64,000 nt of DNA from [Leptolyngbya] sp. PCC 7376 (GTDB lineage: Bacteria > Cyanobacteriota > Cyanobacteriia > Cyanobacteriales > MRBY01): positions 4,572,036 to 4,636,035 of the forward strand of contig NC_019683.1 in NCBI RefSeq assembly GCF_000316605.1, given 5' to 3'. Below, in pieces: positions 17,761-27,157 of this stretch (positions within the stretch are counted from its first letter, which is position 1; each line of letters opens with the position of its first letter). A model generated the notes under the pieces. That model searched no databases, was not told the origin of the DNA, and worked only from the letters and a program-made list of their open reading frames with translations. A program made the position numbers and the translations under genes.

Positions 17761-18828
17761 TTACTTCTCGGCGTAGGCTTCTACAAAACTAGAGTCAAAT
17801 AAATTGTCTAAATTTGCGGCTTCTGCCACTAAGCCCGCTTCAACCAGAAAAGTATTGATTTCATTAGCTGCATAGGTGAGGGAAGTCATACTTTCTTCTG
17901 TTGAAGAAAAAGCCTCAAGGTTATCTTCAATGCTGAAAATCGTTGTGCCGGCGTCGTACTCTTTGTATTCCTCGACGGTCACATTGGCGCGCTCAGCCAT
18001 AATTTCAATAGCCTCGTCTGGATTCTCCTCGATAAACTCAAGGGTCGCAAACCAAGTATCAATCAAACCTTGAACTGCCTCAGGATTCTCATCAATCAAT
18101 TCACGGCTAACCACAAGGTGATCCGGAATTGCACCAGGGAAATCAGCCGAAGAAATGAGCGTTTTGCTGCCTTCGCGCTCAAGAGCTTGGGTAGTAAAGG
18201 GGGCAAATGCACCAACAGCATCCACTTGACCCGCCACAAATGCAGCAGCAGCAGCACCTGTTTCTAAAGGCTTAATCTCCACATCATCTGAACCCATGCC
18301 TTCTTCTTCTAAGGCAAGCAATAACAAGAAGTGATCAACCGTACCTTCTTCAATGGCGATCGCCTTCCCTTTAAGATCCAGAACCGCATTAATTTCTTCG
18401 CTGACAATAATCTGGTCATTACCAGTGGAGTTGTCATTCACAAGGACAATCACTTGATCCGAACCTGCCGCCACAGAACTAATCGTGTCGTTCAGTGTTT
18501 GGGTATTGGCATCAAGTTGACCTGCGGCAAACGCATTAATCGAATCAAGATAACCATCAAACCAAGTTAGATTGACATCGACACCATTCTCTTCGAAAAG
18601 ACCTTTCTCTTCAGCAATTTGCCATGGGAACCAACCGGGCCAAGCACTAAAGCCAAGGGTGACTGTTTCTGTCTCAGTCGTTTCAGATGTTTCAGTGGTG
18701 GTTTCTTCAGGAGTTGAAGTGCTTTCTTCGTCTACGGGAGTTGGTGCAGGTTGACAACCCGCAAGGGTAATCGCAGCCCCCGCAACAAATAATGCAGGAC
18801 GCAATAGAACATTAGGCAGTTTTAGCAT
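17761..18828 (-). CDS. ABC importer substrate-binding lipoprotein, NitT/TauT family
   Basis: 355 residues. A lipobox (LAGC, Cys near residue 25) follows a hydrophobic leader, then a Thr/Glu-rich linker rich in TSET and ETTE. The binding domain starts at TVTLGFSAWPGWFPWQIAEEKGLFEENG, the NMT1/SsuA-like family start. It delivers substrate to the permease encoded next. By context the substrate is probably guanidine. Confidence 0.85.
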   Translation of the reverse strand: MLKLPNVLLRPALFVAGAAITLAGCQPAPTPVDEESTSTPEETTTETSETTETETVTLGFSAWPGWFPWQIAEEKGLFEENGVDVNLTWFDGYLDSINAFAAGQLDANTQTLNDTISSVAAGSDQVIVLVNDNSTGNDQIIVSEEINAVLDLKGKAIAIEEGTVDHFLLLLALEEEGMGSDDVEIKPLETGAAAAAFVAGQVDAVGAFAPFTTQALEREGSKTLISSADFPGAIPDHLVVSRELIDENPEAVQGLIDTWFATLEFIEENPDEAIEIMAERANVTVEEYKEYDAGTTIFSIEDNLEAFSSTEESMTSLTYAANEINTFLVEAGLVAEAANLDNLFDSSFVEAYAEK

Positions 18829-18893
18829 GGGGGAATAGATAGAAATATTTCGGGCGATCGCCTTGCTGAACCTTTATCTATTCTTAAACCCAA

Positions 18894-19589
18894 TTACGCT
18901 GTAGCTTTTACTACATCTTTTTGCGCGCAAGCTTTTAGAACCCAGTCATACCAAGCATCTAAACCTTCTCCTGTTTGTGCGGAAACGGGGATAATTGTAG
19001 CCTGGGTATTCATTTGGCGCACATTGTCGATAATATTTTGAACTTTCACATTAAGGTGAGGCACGAGGTCAACTTTTGTAACTAAAAGACAATCTGCCTC
19101 TTGAAACATCACTGGATATTTCAGCGGTTTATCTTCTCCTTCCGTTACACTAAGTAATGCAACCTTTGCATGTTCACCTACTTCAAATTCCGCTGGACAA
19201 ACAAGATTTCCCACATTTTCTACAAGCAATAAATCAAAACTTGATGGCTCATAATCATGTTCGAGACGATGCAAACCACCAGACACCATTTTCGCGTCGA
19301 GGTGGCAGGAACGACCTGTATTAATCGGAATTACTGGCACTCCGTATTGACGCAGGCGATCGGCATCTAGCTCAGTGGTCATATCCCCTTCAATGACTGC
19401 CATTGTTAGTTTTTCTTGTAATGCAGCGAGGGTCTTTTCCAATAAGACCGTTTTGCCTGCACCGGGACTGCTCATGATGTTGAGGCAGGTTAATTCCCAT
19501 TTATCAAAATGTTCACGGTTGTGATCAGCGAGATCTTGGTTTGCGTGGAGTAGATTTACGCCGAGGGCAGCATCGAAGGTTTGGTGCAT
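18894..19589 (-). CDS. hypB: HypB-type nickel-insertion GTPase (probable GdmH accessory protein)
   Basis: 231 residues of the G3E GTPase family. The P-loop is SPGAGKT; then [13 protein letters not shown], a metal-binding [21 protein letters not shown] and TKVDL. The N-terminal histidine stretch of classical HypB is missing. In hydrogenase strains HypB loads nickel into the hydrogenase. Here no hydrogenase gene is near, and the neighbours indicate the GdmH-maturation paralog (GhaB type). Confidence 0.85.
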   Translation of the reverse strand: MHQTFDAALGVNLLHANQDLADHNREHFDKWELTCLNIMSSPGAGKTVLLEKTLAALQEKLTMAVIEGDMTTELDADRLRQYGVPVIPINTGRSCHLDAKMVSGGLHRLEHDYEPSSFDLLLVENVGNLVCPAEFEVGEHAKVALLSVTEGEDKPLKYPVMFQEADCLLVTKVDLVPHLNVKVQNIIDNVRQMNTQATIIPVSAQTGEGLDAWYDWVLKACAQKDVVKATA

Positions 19590-19642
19590 TTTTATTAATG
19601 TCTAATGAATATGGTGTGGTGGATATTGATCTGCGAAAAAAT

Positions 19643-20011
19643 CTAAGTCAGAGATTTTGAAGTGGCAGAATATTCGATTCGATCGATTTTTAGTTCGCGT
19701 CCAGAGCGAATATCTTCCATCGGTTGGGCACAATCGGGACAGGCATATTGCAAACCAATGGCCGGTTTATATTCCTTTTGGCAAGGATGACAGTAGGCAA
19801 CGAGGGGAATGTCCTCAATCACGAGTTCCACGCCATCCAGGAATGTATTTTTTGTTTGGGCAGTGAATGCAAATTCTAAGCTGACGGGTTCGACGCAAGT
19901 GAATTCGCCGACGATGAGATGGACTTTTTCGATAGTGACTGGTTCGGGTTGTGAAGTTTGCCAATCTTTGATCGTAAGGATCAATGCTTTGGTCATGTCC
20001 ATTTCGTGCAT
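19643..20011 (-). CDS. hypA: HypA-type nickel chaperone (probable GdmH accessory protein)
   Basis: 122 residues. It starts MHEMDMTKAL with the nickel ligand His2 and carries two zinc CxxC pairs (YCHPCQ and ACPDCA). It is the first gene of the minus-strand guanidine locus and lies 53 bp upstream of the HypB-type gene. The pair probably supplies nickel to GdmH (GhaA type). Confidence 0.88.
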   Translation of the reverse strand: MHEMDMTKALILTIKDWQTSQPEPVTIEKVHLIVGEFTCVEPVSLEFAFTAQTKNTFLDGVELVIEDIPLVAYCHPCQKEYKPAIGLQYACPDCAQPMEDIRSGRELKIDRIEYSATSKSLT

Positions 20012-20525
20012 GGAGACCGTTTACTCTAACTTAGTTGACTTACCCTTTTTTAGAAGCAAAAGCGACGCTTGAATTCTGAGTAAAGAGTATTGATGATTTT
20101 CGATGATAGCTTAGATTGCTCGTGACGAGTCATTCTCGTTCTGCCACTTCGTAGTTGATCTTTGCGGTCTAGAATCTTTAGGTTCTGTGCTGAATCACTC
20201 AGTCGCCCTTCTGGTGAAACCTTAGTCAATACATGGAGAAATGTCGCTTTCTGTACAGCACTAGAATCGCCTTGAATCTCCACCCAGCCATCACCGGAGA
20301 ACTCAAAGTATGAACCATAACCAATCGCATCTTAAAAGAATCACGACTCCTGTTGCGTCTGATTCGCTTCACTTCTCCCTGCTCAAAATCCACTTAACTG
20401 AAGATTTCAGAAATGTAGCCACTATTTTTCTGAAATCTTCAGTTAAGTTGACAATGCCCTTACAATTATTATTAGAAGCATAGGGGGAAAACCTGGCTCA
20501 ACATCACCAACATTCAGGAACCACC
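20012..20525. other. 514-bp region upstream of hypA with a possible gene remnant
   Basis: No complete recognisable gene is seen. A minus-strand open stretch at 20050-20330 can be read as DAIGYGSYFEFSGDGWVEI and onward for about 90 residues. It has no ATG start and no family I recognise, and may be a decayed gene. An inverted repeat lies at 20392-20457. I looked for a guanidine riboswitch before hypA and did not find one. Confidence 0.5.
20392..20457. repeat. 22-bp perfect inverted repeat with IS6-like terminus
   Basis: Arms at 20392-20413 and 20427-20448 are exact inverse complements, separated by 13 bases. The right arm continues into gttgacaatgcc. Read inward this gives GGCATTGTCAACTTAACTG, close to the terminus of the truncated IS6 element at 35347-35368 (GGCACTGTCAAGTTAAGTG). 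This is probably a small non-autonomous element or solo IS6 end. Confidence 0.55.
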
Positions 20526-20834
20526 ATGCAACCCAAAGAACAAATTATTAAGGAAATCGAGAACTTACCAGAACCCCTCCAGCGAGAAGCCCTTGACTTT
20601 ATCCTGTTCCTTAAAGCTCGTTATAGCGAGTCTGAAGTTCCTGTCGAAGACAAAAAAAGAACTCTTGCCTCTCCAAAAGTCTTTGCCGTCGAGGCCACCC
20701 AACCGTCCCAGGAGCAAACCGAACCCAATCCAGCCCCATCAAAACCGATTCGCCCTCACAAACAAGGTAAACCCAAAGGACTAATTGTGGTACCTAATAA
20801 TCCTCGCCAAAATTTCCAAGACTATATGGACTAA
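20526..20834 (+). CDS. DUF2281-like small protein
   Basis: 102 residues. The N-terminal EIENLPEPLQREALDFILFLK is typical of DUF2281 proteins, which often act as antitoxins or DNA-binding partners. The middle is Pro/Gln-rich and the C-terminus reads KPKGLIVVPNNPRQNFQDYMD. No toxin gene adjoins it; a transposase remnant lies directly downstream on the other strand. Confidence 0.6.
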   Translation: MQPKEQIIKEIENLPEPLQREALDFILFLKARYSESEVPVEDKKRTLASPKVFAVEATQPSQEQTEPNPAPSKPIRPHKQGKPKGLIVVPNNPRQNFQDYMD

Positions 20835-20995
20835 ATCTTCTGAAGACTAATTGAGACGGCGATCGCCAACCGCAGTTTATGAACATTATCTGCATTCCAA
20901 AAAATCGGTCGTCTCTGGTGAGTCCAAATGGTCAAAAACACACAGCTTCCCAACCGATAATAACGACGATATCGCAGCATAAAGTAGGGTGGCAT
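20831..20995 (-). pseudogene. Remnant of a REP-associated tyrosine (Y1) transposase
   Basis: A 54-residue minus-strand ORF reads LRYRRYYRLGSCVF, then LTIWTHQRRPIFWNADN. This is the typical N-terminus of RAYT/TnpA_REP proteins, which are normally about 150-200 residues. The catalytic HxH and tyrosine region is missing, so only a fragment remains. It overlaps the end of the DUF2281 gene by 4 bp. Confidence 0.6.
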
Positions 20996-21015
20996 TGCCC
21001 ACAAAATCAAATCAA

Positions 21016-21585
21016 TTAACGAAATACAAAAAAACGAAAATAAGCAAATATGTAAACCAGATCAATTGACAGTACCAAGCCTTGAGTAAATTTATTTTTT
21101 AGAAGTCCAAGGGCAAAAGGCGTAGAAATTGCAACAAACGCCAATTCAAATCCAGCGACTATTCGGGCATGATGATTGATATCCCAGTAGGACAAGGGAC
21201 TAATAAATTTGTAGTCGGTGAGCGGAAAAAAATGCCGATGGGCATCATCATGGTGCACCGGAATATCAAGCAAGGAATGACCAATCATGCTTGCAAAAAA
21301 CGCAACTCCTAGCCGCCATTCGAAATAAATACTTAGCAGTAATCCGGCGATCGCCACGGGGAAAGAATGACCGAGACTTACCCAAAATTGCACAGGTGCA
21401 GAGAAATATGCCTCTGACCAAATCTGCTGTTCAGGCAATCTATAGATAAATTTAGCCACCGCGTAAAAGATGAAAATTGGAGCATCCGGCGCAATAGCTC
21501 CTAAGGTGATGGCGACATTGGCATTTGGCGCGACTGTGTTCCCCAGTAGAGCGAGATTGATAACGTAATGACTCGGCGTATTCAT
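21016..21585 (-). CDS. Membrane protein related to metal-dependent hydrolases (DUF457-like)
   Basis: 189 residues with four or five hydrophobic segments. It has the pattern MNTPSHYVINLAL, then GAIAPDAPIF, then IGHSLLDIPVHHDDAHRHFFP. The clustered His/Asp residues resemble the YdjM/DUF457 membrane hydrolase family. The substrate is unknown. It diverges from pabB. Confidence 0.6.
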   Translation of the reverse strand: MNTPSHYVINLALLGNTVAPNANVAITLGAIAPDAPIFIFYAVAKFIYRLPEQQIWSEAYFSAPVQFWVSLGHSFPVAIAGLLLSIYFEWRLGVAFFASMIGHSLLDIPVHHDDAHRHFFPLTDYKFISPLSYWDINHHARIVAGFELAFVAISTPFALGLLKNKFTQGLVLSIDLVYIFAYFRFFVFR

Positions 21586-21673
21586 GGCAACAGGCTCAGC
21601 GAAGGGATATGTCTAAGAAAAATATGTCAAAATCCTAGCAGCACCCATTTTAGATTTTCTTTAGGTTTTATTT

Positions 21674-23032
21674 ATGTGGCACTGGCGATCGCAGCCCCTC
21701 GCGGCACGGACTGGTTCCGAAATTTTTGCCAAGCTTTTTCAGAATGAGGCGATCGCCACCCTTCTCGAAAGTCCTTACCCAACCCCCAAAGCCTTTCCGC
21801 AACTCACTCGATTTTCCATTTGTGCGGGACGACCAAAAGGTGAAATTTTAACGCCAGAACTTGGTGAGATTTTACCAACCTTACGAGGATTATTGGACGA
21901 AAAACCAACGCCAAATACCGAGGTTGAGCACTTGCCATTTAATGGGGGATATTTGGGGTGGTTGGGCTATGACTTAGCGTGGGAAATTGAATCTTTACCC
22001 AGCAAGAATCGCGATGAATTGCCATTTCCGGTTGCCTATTGGTATCAGCCAGCATCCTTTGCCGTTCTTGATCACCAAAACCAAATTCTTTGGTTAGCTG
22101 CCATGAATTCAAAATCCTTAGATGAACTGGAAGAACAACTGCAACAACCTAATATTTCTATTCCTGATAGCACCAAGCAAAAAACTTTTCCTCTCGAATT
22201 TTTGAGCGATCGCCAAGCCTACACTTCAGCTGTTACCCAAGCGAAAAAATATATTCAAGCTGGAGATATTTTTCAGACAAACTTATCCTTGCGATTCCAT
22301 ACCCAAACAGAAACCTGTGGTTGGGATATTTACCAAAAACTCCATGAAATTAATCCCTCACCCTTCGCCAGTTATTGGCGATCGCCCTGGGGAGAAATGA
22401 TTAGTTGTTCACCGGAAAGATTAGTAAAAAAAACAGACAATCTTGTGGAAACAAGACCCATTGGTGGAACTCGACCCAGAGGCCAAACCCCCGCCGAAGA
22501 TAAAGCTTTAGGTCAAGAATTGTCGAGCAATATCAAAGAACGCGCTGAACATACGATGCTAGTGGATTTAGAGCGTAATGATTTGGGGCGCGCTTGCAAA
22601 TGGGGCACAGTCGAAGTCGATGAACAATTTATTCTTGAGCACTATAGCCATGTCATCCATCTCGTGAGTAATGTCAAAGGTCAACTCGATCCCGCCCAAG
22701 ACGAAGCTGATTTAATTCGCGCCATGTTTCCCGGCGGCACAATCACAGGTTGTCCAAAAGTTCGCTGCATGGAAATTATCGAAGAGCTAGAACCAGTACG
22801 TCGGAGCTTATTTTATGGTTCTTGTGGCTATCTAGATCAGCGCGGCAACCTCGATCTGAATATTCTGATTCGGACTTTGCTGCTGGTTCCCAATGAAGGC
22901 GATCGCCCAGCAGATGTTTATGGACAGGTGGGAGCTGGAATTGTTGCCGATAGCGAACCCGAAAAAGAATGGTTTGAGTCCTTGCAAAAAGCCAAAGCTC
23001 AACTGCAAGCTCTGCAACTAATAGACCCATAA
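21674..23032 (+). CDS. pabB: Aminodeoxychorismate synthase component I-like (PabB)
   Basis: 452 residues of the chorismate-binding family. GGYLGWLGYDLAWEIE marks the N-terminal half; the catalytic half has GDIFQTNLSLRF, SPERLV, RPIGGTRPRG, VDLERNDLGR, GTITGCPKVR and GSCGYLDQRGNLDLNI. The enzyme makes aminodeoxychorismate for folate. The residue after PI is Gly, not the Lys of E. coli PabB, so an anthranilate-synthase-like role cannot be excluded from sequence alone. No trp gene adjoins. Confidence 0.8.
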   Translation: MWHWRSQPLAARTGSEIFAKLFQNEAIATLLESPYPTPKAFPQLTRFSICAGRPKGEILTPELGEILPTLRGLLDEKPTPNTEVEHLPFNGGYLGWLGYDLAWEIESLPSKNRDELPFPVAYWYQPASFAVLDHQNQILWLAAMNSKSLDELEEQLQQPNISIPDSTKQKTFPLEFLSDRQAYTSAVTQAKKYIQAGDIFQTNLSLRFHTQTETCGWDIYQKLHEINPSPFASYWRSPWGEMISCSPERLVKKTDNLVETRPIGGTRPRGQTPAEDKALGQELSSNIKERAEHTMLVDLERNDLGRACKWGTVEVDEQFILEHYSHVIHLVSNVKGQLDPAQDEADLIRAMFPGGTITGCPKVRCMEIIEELEPVRRSLFYGSCGYLDQRGNLDLNILIRTLLLVPNEGDRPADVYGQVGAGIVADSEPEKEWFESLQKAKAQLQALQLIDP

Positions 23033-23654
23033 AATCACAGCTTACATTCTGGAAGAACGACCTCCTTTGCCAAAGAGTTCAGAACTTGTTCTTTGCCAGG
23101 AATGTAGACAAACCACAACGATCTGATTATCATCGCCTTAAATTTTAACGTAGCTGATTTTTATGCAAGTCCCATTTCAGATGTGATTAGAAAACTAACT
23201 TTGATTACTTTCCTCAGGAGATCGCGAAATCACTCATGTAAGAAATAATCGCGAAACCATGCTTCAAGAAGTATTACAACAGCTTAAAATGTACTAATCA
23301 CACTATTAGAAAGCGCCATGTACTTAAGCAATAAGGTTCCTTAAATAATAGAATTCGGTGGACGATGTTACCGATATGATCGAGATATTTAGTCTCAGAC
23401 ATTAATGATGTCAAAATCATGAAAACGTCGCTATGCAGCACTCATTTTGTCGCTCTTCAGTTGTTCAAATCAACACTTAGTCAGCTTTTGACTTTGTTGG
23501 TATTCATCCTTTTGACTTAATAGATAGAGAAGGTTGGCTCAGTTGAGTAATCATGGTTCATAAACTTTCTCTTTAGGTTTGGGAACTGAGACGAAACAAT
23601 ACTTTGGTTCCATCTAAAAACCTTTTGCCTTACATCAATAGAATTTTCATAAAA
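23033..23654. other. Intergenic region of about 620 bp, no gene recognised
   Basis: Between pabB and the histidine kinase. Short open stretches exist but none shows a family motif or credible start. It may contain a decayed gene. Confidence 0.5.
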
Positions 23655-25364
23655 ATGCGCCGAACAAGAAAAAAAATAAGTATTACGAACATTTATAAAG
23701 CGTTTTTCCTGCTTATAACGCTGATTAGTGTGATCAATTTAATTGTGTTCGTAGCCGGGCAAAAACGGGCGTCAGAAGATAACTATTGGGTGACGCACAC
23801 CCATGAGGTAATCACTACCGCTGCCGATTTAGATAAGCAGTTGGTGGACGCAGAAACCGGGCAGCGAGGATTTCTGTTGACGGATTCGCCGGCATATTTG
23901 GAGCCTTACTATACAGGCAGGCAAGGAGGAACAGAAAAATTAAACCGGCTTAAATTTCTAACCCGTGACAACGATGCTCAACAGCAACGATTAGAAACAA
24001 TCCAGGGATTGATGCAACAGAAGTTTGCGGAATTGCAGGAGACGATTGACCTGACAAACAGCGGAAAGAAAGATCAAGCTCTGGCGCTCGTCAAAACTGA
24101 CGTGGGAAAGCAATTTATGGACGATATGCGTCCTATCCTTGACAACTTCATTGAAGAAGAGTCTTCTCTGTTGGCGAAGCGACAGGCGAAATACCAAGCG
24201 ACAACGTTGACGGCTCAGATTTGGCATGTCTCTGAATTCATCATCGTCATCGTTGTCCTTCTGCTTGGTTTTATTAGCATTAATGCCAAGGTAGTCAAGC
24301 CGCTTGCTGCTATAGCTAAACTCTCACACCATCTGGCTCAAGGGAAAATGGTTGAATTTCCCAAGCATTCAGAAATCGAGGAAATCGATTACTTGATCCG
24401 ATCATTTGAGTATATGGCTGGGGAGATTGAGTCTCGATCTGCAGCATTGGTTGATCAGAAAGAACAATTGCAACTGCGGGTTGACGAACAAACACTCGAA
24501 CTAATCCAAAGCGAGAAAATGTCTTCCCTGGGGCAATTGGTTGCAGGTATAGCCCATGAGATTAATAACCCAGTGAACTTTATTCACGGCAACATTAATC
24601 CACTGACTGAGAACACCCAAAATTTAATTGAGCTGGTTGAACTTTATCAGGAGACCTATCCCACTGCATCCGTTGATATTGAAGAGAAAATTGAGGACAT
24701 CGATCTGGACTTTTTGAAGGAGGACTCTCTAAAGATCCTGACTTCAATGACAGTAGGGACAAAACGCATTCGTCAGATTGTGATATCCCTCAAAAACTTC
24801 TCTCGTATTGATGAGGCAGAGTTCAAAGAAGTAGATATTCATGAAGGGCTTAACAACACACTGTTGCTACTAGAACATCGGATCAAGGCGACTTCTGACA
24901 GACCAAGAATTCAAATTGAAAAAGAGTATGGTGATTTACCCTTAGTGAAATGTTATCCAGGGCAATTGAATCAAGTATTTATGAATATTTTGGTTAATGC
25001 CTTAGATGCTTTAGATGAGCGCGATCATGATCGGCCTATAGAAGTGCTCGAGCAAAATCCCAGTACTATCAAAATTCACACTCAGCGAGTTGGGATTGAT
25101 CGAGTGACGATTTACATTGATGACAATGGGCCAGGGATTCCAGAGGCAATTCGCCAACAAATCTTTGATCCATTCTTCACGACTAAACCTATTGGAAAGG
25201 GAACAGGCATCGGCATGTCCATCAGTTATCAAATCATCACAGAGAAACATGATGGCATTCTTTATTGTCAATCACTGGCCGATGGGGGAAGCAGATTTAT
25301 AATTGAGATGCCGTGTGATCTGGAGCATTCTTCTGAAAAAGGCAGCAAGGAAGTAGACCGTTAA
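23655..25364 (+). CDS. CHASE3 sensor histidine kinase
   Basis: About 569 residues from the ATG at 23655; a TTG at 23604 would add 17 residues. A first membrane helix (~15-36) leads to a CHASE3 domain ([19 protein letters not shown]), then a second helix at ~190-212, a HAMP-like linker and a coiled coil. The H-box is [12 protein letters not shown]. The ATPase domain has [18 protein letters not shown] and [11 protein letters not shown]. No response-regulator gene is adjacent, so it is an orphan kinase. Confidence 0.88.
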   Translation: MRRTRKKISITNIYKAFFLLITLISVINLIVFVAGQKRASEDNYWVTHTHEVITTAADLDKQLVDAETGQRGFLLTDSPAYLEPYYTGRQGGTEKLNRLKFLTRDNDAQQQRLETIQGLMQQKFAELQETIDLTNSGKKDQALALVKTDVGKQFMDDMRPILDNFIEEESSLLAKRQAKYQATTLTAQIWHVSEFIIVIVVLLLGFISINAKVVKPLAAIAKLSHHLAQGKMVEFPKHSEIEEIDYLIRSFEYMAGEIESRSAALVDQKEQLQLRVDEQTLELIQSEKMSSLGQLVAGIAHEINNPVNFIHGNINPLTENTQNLIELVELYQETYPTASVDIEEKIEDIDLDFLKEDSLKILTSMTVGTKRIRQIVISLKNFSRIDEAEFKEVDIHEGLNNTLLLLEHRIKATSDRPRIQIEKEYGDLPLVKCYPGQLNQVFMNILVNALDALDERDHDRPIEVLEQNPSTIKIHTQRVGIDRVTIYIDDNGPGIPEAIRQQIFDPFFTTKPIGKGTGIGMSISYQIITEKHDGILYCQSLADGGSRFIIEMPCDLEHSSEKGSKEVDR

Positions 25365-25471
25365 GACAAAGGAGTAAAAACTTTGATCATTGCCTCAAAT
25401 CAAGTCTTCATACTCTCCCATCACCTTTCTTGCTTCACTTTCCTATATTTGCAAACTGCTCATCCAACCGA

Positions 25472-25801
25472 TTAATAATGGCTATAACGATGAATACGGG
25501 GATTTAACTTCTCCTCGACAACAGTATCTTCGCGCAAAGCATCACAAATAGCGGAGGTATCTTCTGGCGTAAGACGACAATACCAAGTTTCATCGGGCAC
25601 AATTCGAACAGTTGGCGCAACGCTACATTGTCCTTGGCAGCCTACTGGATAAGCATGACAATTTGACGGTAGAGGCTCATCCTGAAACTTTGCTAAGATC
25701 TCAGCTGATTGTTTGGCTGCGCAGGATGTATTTTGGCATACAAGAATGCGGCGATCGCCTTCACGGAGAGGACTATCAACTTCAATGATCGGTTTGGGCA
25801 T
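25472..25801 (-). CDS. Thioredoxin-like [2Fe-2S] ferredoxin
   Basis: 109 residues. Cluster ligands are arranged as ILVCQNTSCAAK and later VGCQGQCSVAPTV, the NuoE/Shethna-type [2Fe-2S] thioredoxin fold. It is a stand-alone small electron carrier with an unknown partner. Confidence 0.8.
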   Translation of the reverse strand: MPKPIIEVDSPLREGDRRILVCQNTSCAAKQSAEILAKFQDEPLPSNCHAYPVGCQGQCSVAPTVRIVPDETWYCRLTPEDTSAICDALREDTVVEEKLNPRIHRYSHY

Positions 25802-26205
25802 ATCAGCGCGGACGGGAATTTACAGTACTGTTTCTGTCATGACGACTAAATCGATAGATCGAGCCAAACAAAAGCTTATTTAATTATAAAGAATTTCAGA
25901 TCTGCTCTACAGAACTTCAAACATGAAGAAGCCAGATCCCTTACTAGTAGATATTGTGTTTTTCCTATAAAAAATTGTCCCCACTCAACCAGTGAGAACA
26001 GCAATTTCATGACATGGTGTCAATTCACCAGATCATGTCATCAATGATATTTACATTATTGTTAGTAATTGAACTCTTAAACAACACTGATGACTGAATG
26101 TTTATAAAAAAATAAGACCATAGTTATGATTCTTGCCATACTACTATGATCTATTTTGTTAGCTGAATTAAGTTGATGAAATAAAGGCTCGTCCTAAGAC
26201 AATCT
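25802..26205. other. 404-bp intergenic region upstream of the ferredoxin gene and downstream of rpaB
   Basis: AT-rich, with no coding signal. An imperfect hairpin lies at 26010-26040 (TGACAT-GGTG with CACC and ATGTCA, five bases bulged). It could belong to the 3' end of rpaB or to a small RNA; I have no further support. Confidence 0.4.
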
Positions 26206-26934
26206 TTACTCATCACCTGGTTCGAGAATACGTTGGAAAAGATAGCCAGTTCCACGCGCAGTCAAAATCAGCTCTGGATTACTCGGGTCATCTTCAAGCT
26301 TGGCTCTGAGTCGCGAAATGTGAACATCCACAACACGAGTATCCACATGACGTTCAGGGGTATAGCCCCAAACTTCTTGAAGGATTTCTGAACGGGAGAA
26401 AGGTTCACCAGATCGGCTAACTAATAGCTCAAGTAGGCTGAATTCCATACCTGTGAGGCGGATGCGCTCATCACCTTTATAGACTTGACGCTTGTTGGTA
26501 TCGATACGAATAGAACCGACGTGAATGACGCCAGAACTAGGAATACCAGTAATCCCATTCTTGTCAACGCGGCGCAGTACAGAACGAATCCTTGCTTCTA
26601 ATTCCTTAGGAGAGAAAGGCTTCACGACATAATCGTCGGCCCCAAGCTCCAAACCAGTAATTCGATCAGCAACGTCACCAAGAGCTGTGAGCATAATAAT
26701 AGGGACATCGGACTCTTTACGGAGTTCCTGGCAGACGCCATAGCCATCGAGCTTCGGCATCATGACATCGAGCACAACCAAATCTGGATCTGCGTCTGTA
26801 AAGGTTCCTAATGCTTCTTCGCCGTCGGCTGCGGTGACTACCTCGTAACCAATCATGGAAAGACGAGTTTCGAGGATACGTCGAATGCTCGCTTCATCGT
26901 CAACGACGAGAATTCTTTCTTTATGATTTTCCAA
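26206..26934 (-). CDS. rpaB: OmpR-family response regulator RpaB
   Basis: 242 residues, nearly identical in pattern to cyanobacterial RpaB (Ycf27). The receiver has VVDDEASIRRILETRLSMIGYEVVTA in two pieces, the phospho-Asp in VLDVMMPKLDG and KPFSPKEL. The DNA-binding wing contains LTGMEFSLLELL and RGTGYLFQ. RpaB represses or activates high-light and photosystem genes and is usually essential. The start must be TTG, since an in-frame stop lies just upstream; a ribosome site AAGGAG is about 10 bases before it. It diverges from radA. Confidence 0.93.
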   Translation of the reverse strand: MENHKERILVVDDEASIRRILETRLSMIGYEVVTAADGEEALGTFTDADPDLVVLDVMMPKLDGYGVCQELRKESDVPIIMLTALGDVADRITGLELGADDYVVKPFSPKELEARIRSVLRRVDKNGITGIPSSGVIHVGSIRIDTNKRQVYKGDERIRLTGMEFSLLELLVSRSGEPFSRSEILQEVWGYTPERHVDTRVVDVHISRLRAKLEDDPSNPELILTARGTGYLFQRILEPGDE

Positions 26935-27157
26935 ATTCTTTCACGCTCCTTGTTGACTTTAGGTAAGTGATGTTGAAGTTTATTAATTAAAGTTCTCTTG
27001 CTATAAGAATATCGCTTTACTGAGGTTTCATGGGGGCTTAGGGGGCATTTTTCGGGGAAAAAAGTGTTTTTTTAAGATTTATTTTGGAATGTCACTCTTT
27101 TTTCGGACTTTTAGCGCGATCACACCGTATTTTTTTTACATTTAACTTAACAATTCC

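Noticed and set aside
20050-20283. 77-residue minus-strand ORF upstream of hypA
   Set aside because: No ribosome site and no known family; the open frame extends upstream without an ATG. Mentioned only as a possible remnant.
27137-27157. TTTACA-like sequence between rpaB and radA resembling an RpaB HLR1 site
   Set aside because: The second half-site is mis-spaced and mismatched (TTAACA), so I do not call it.
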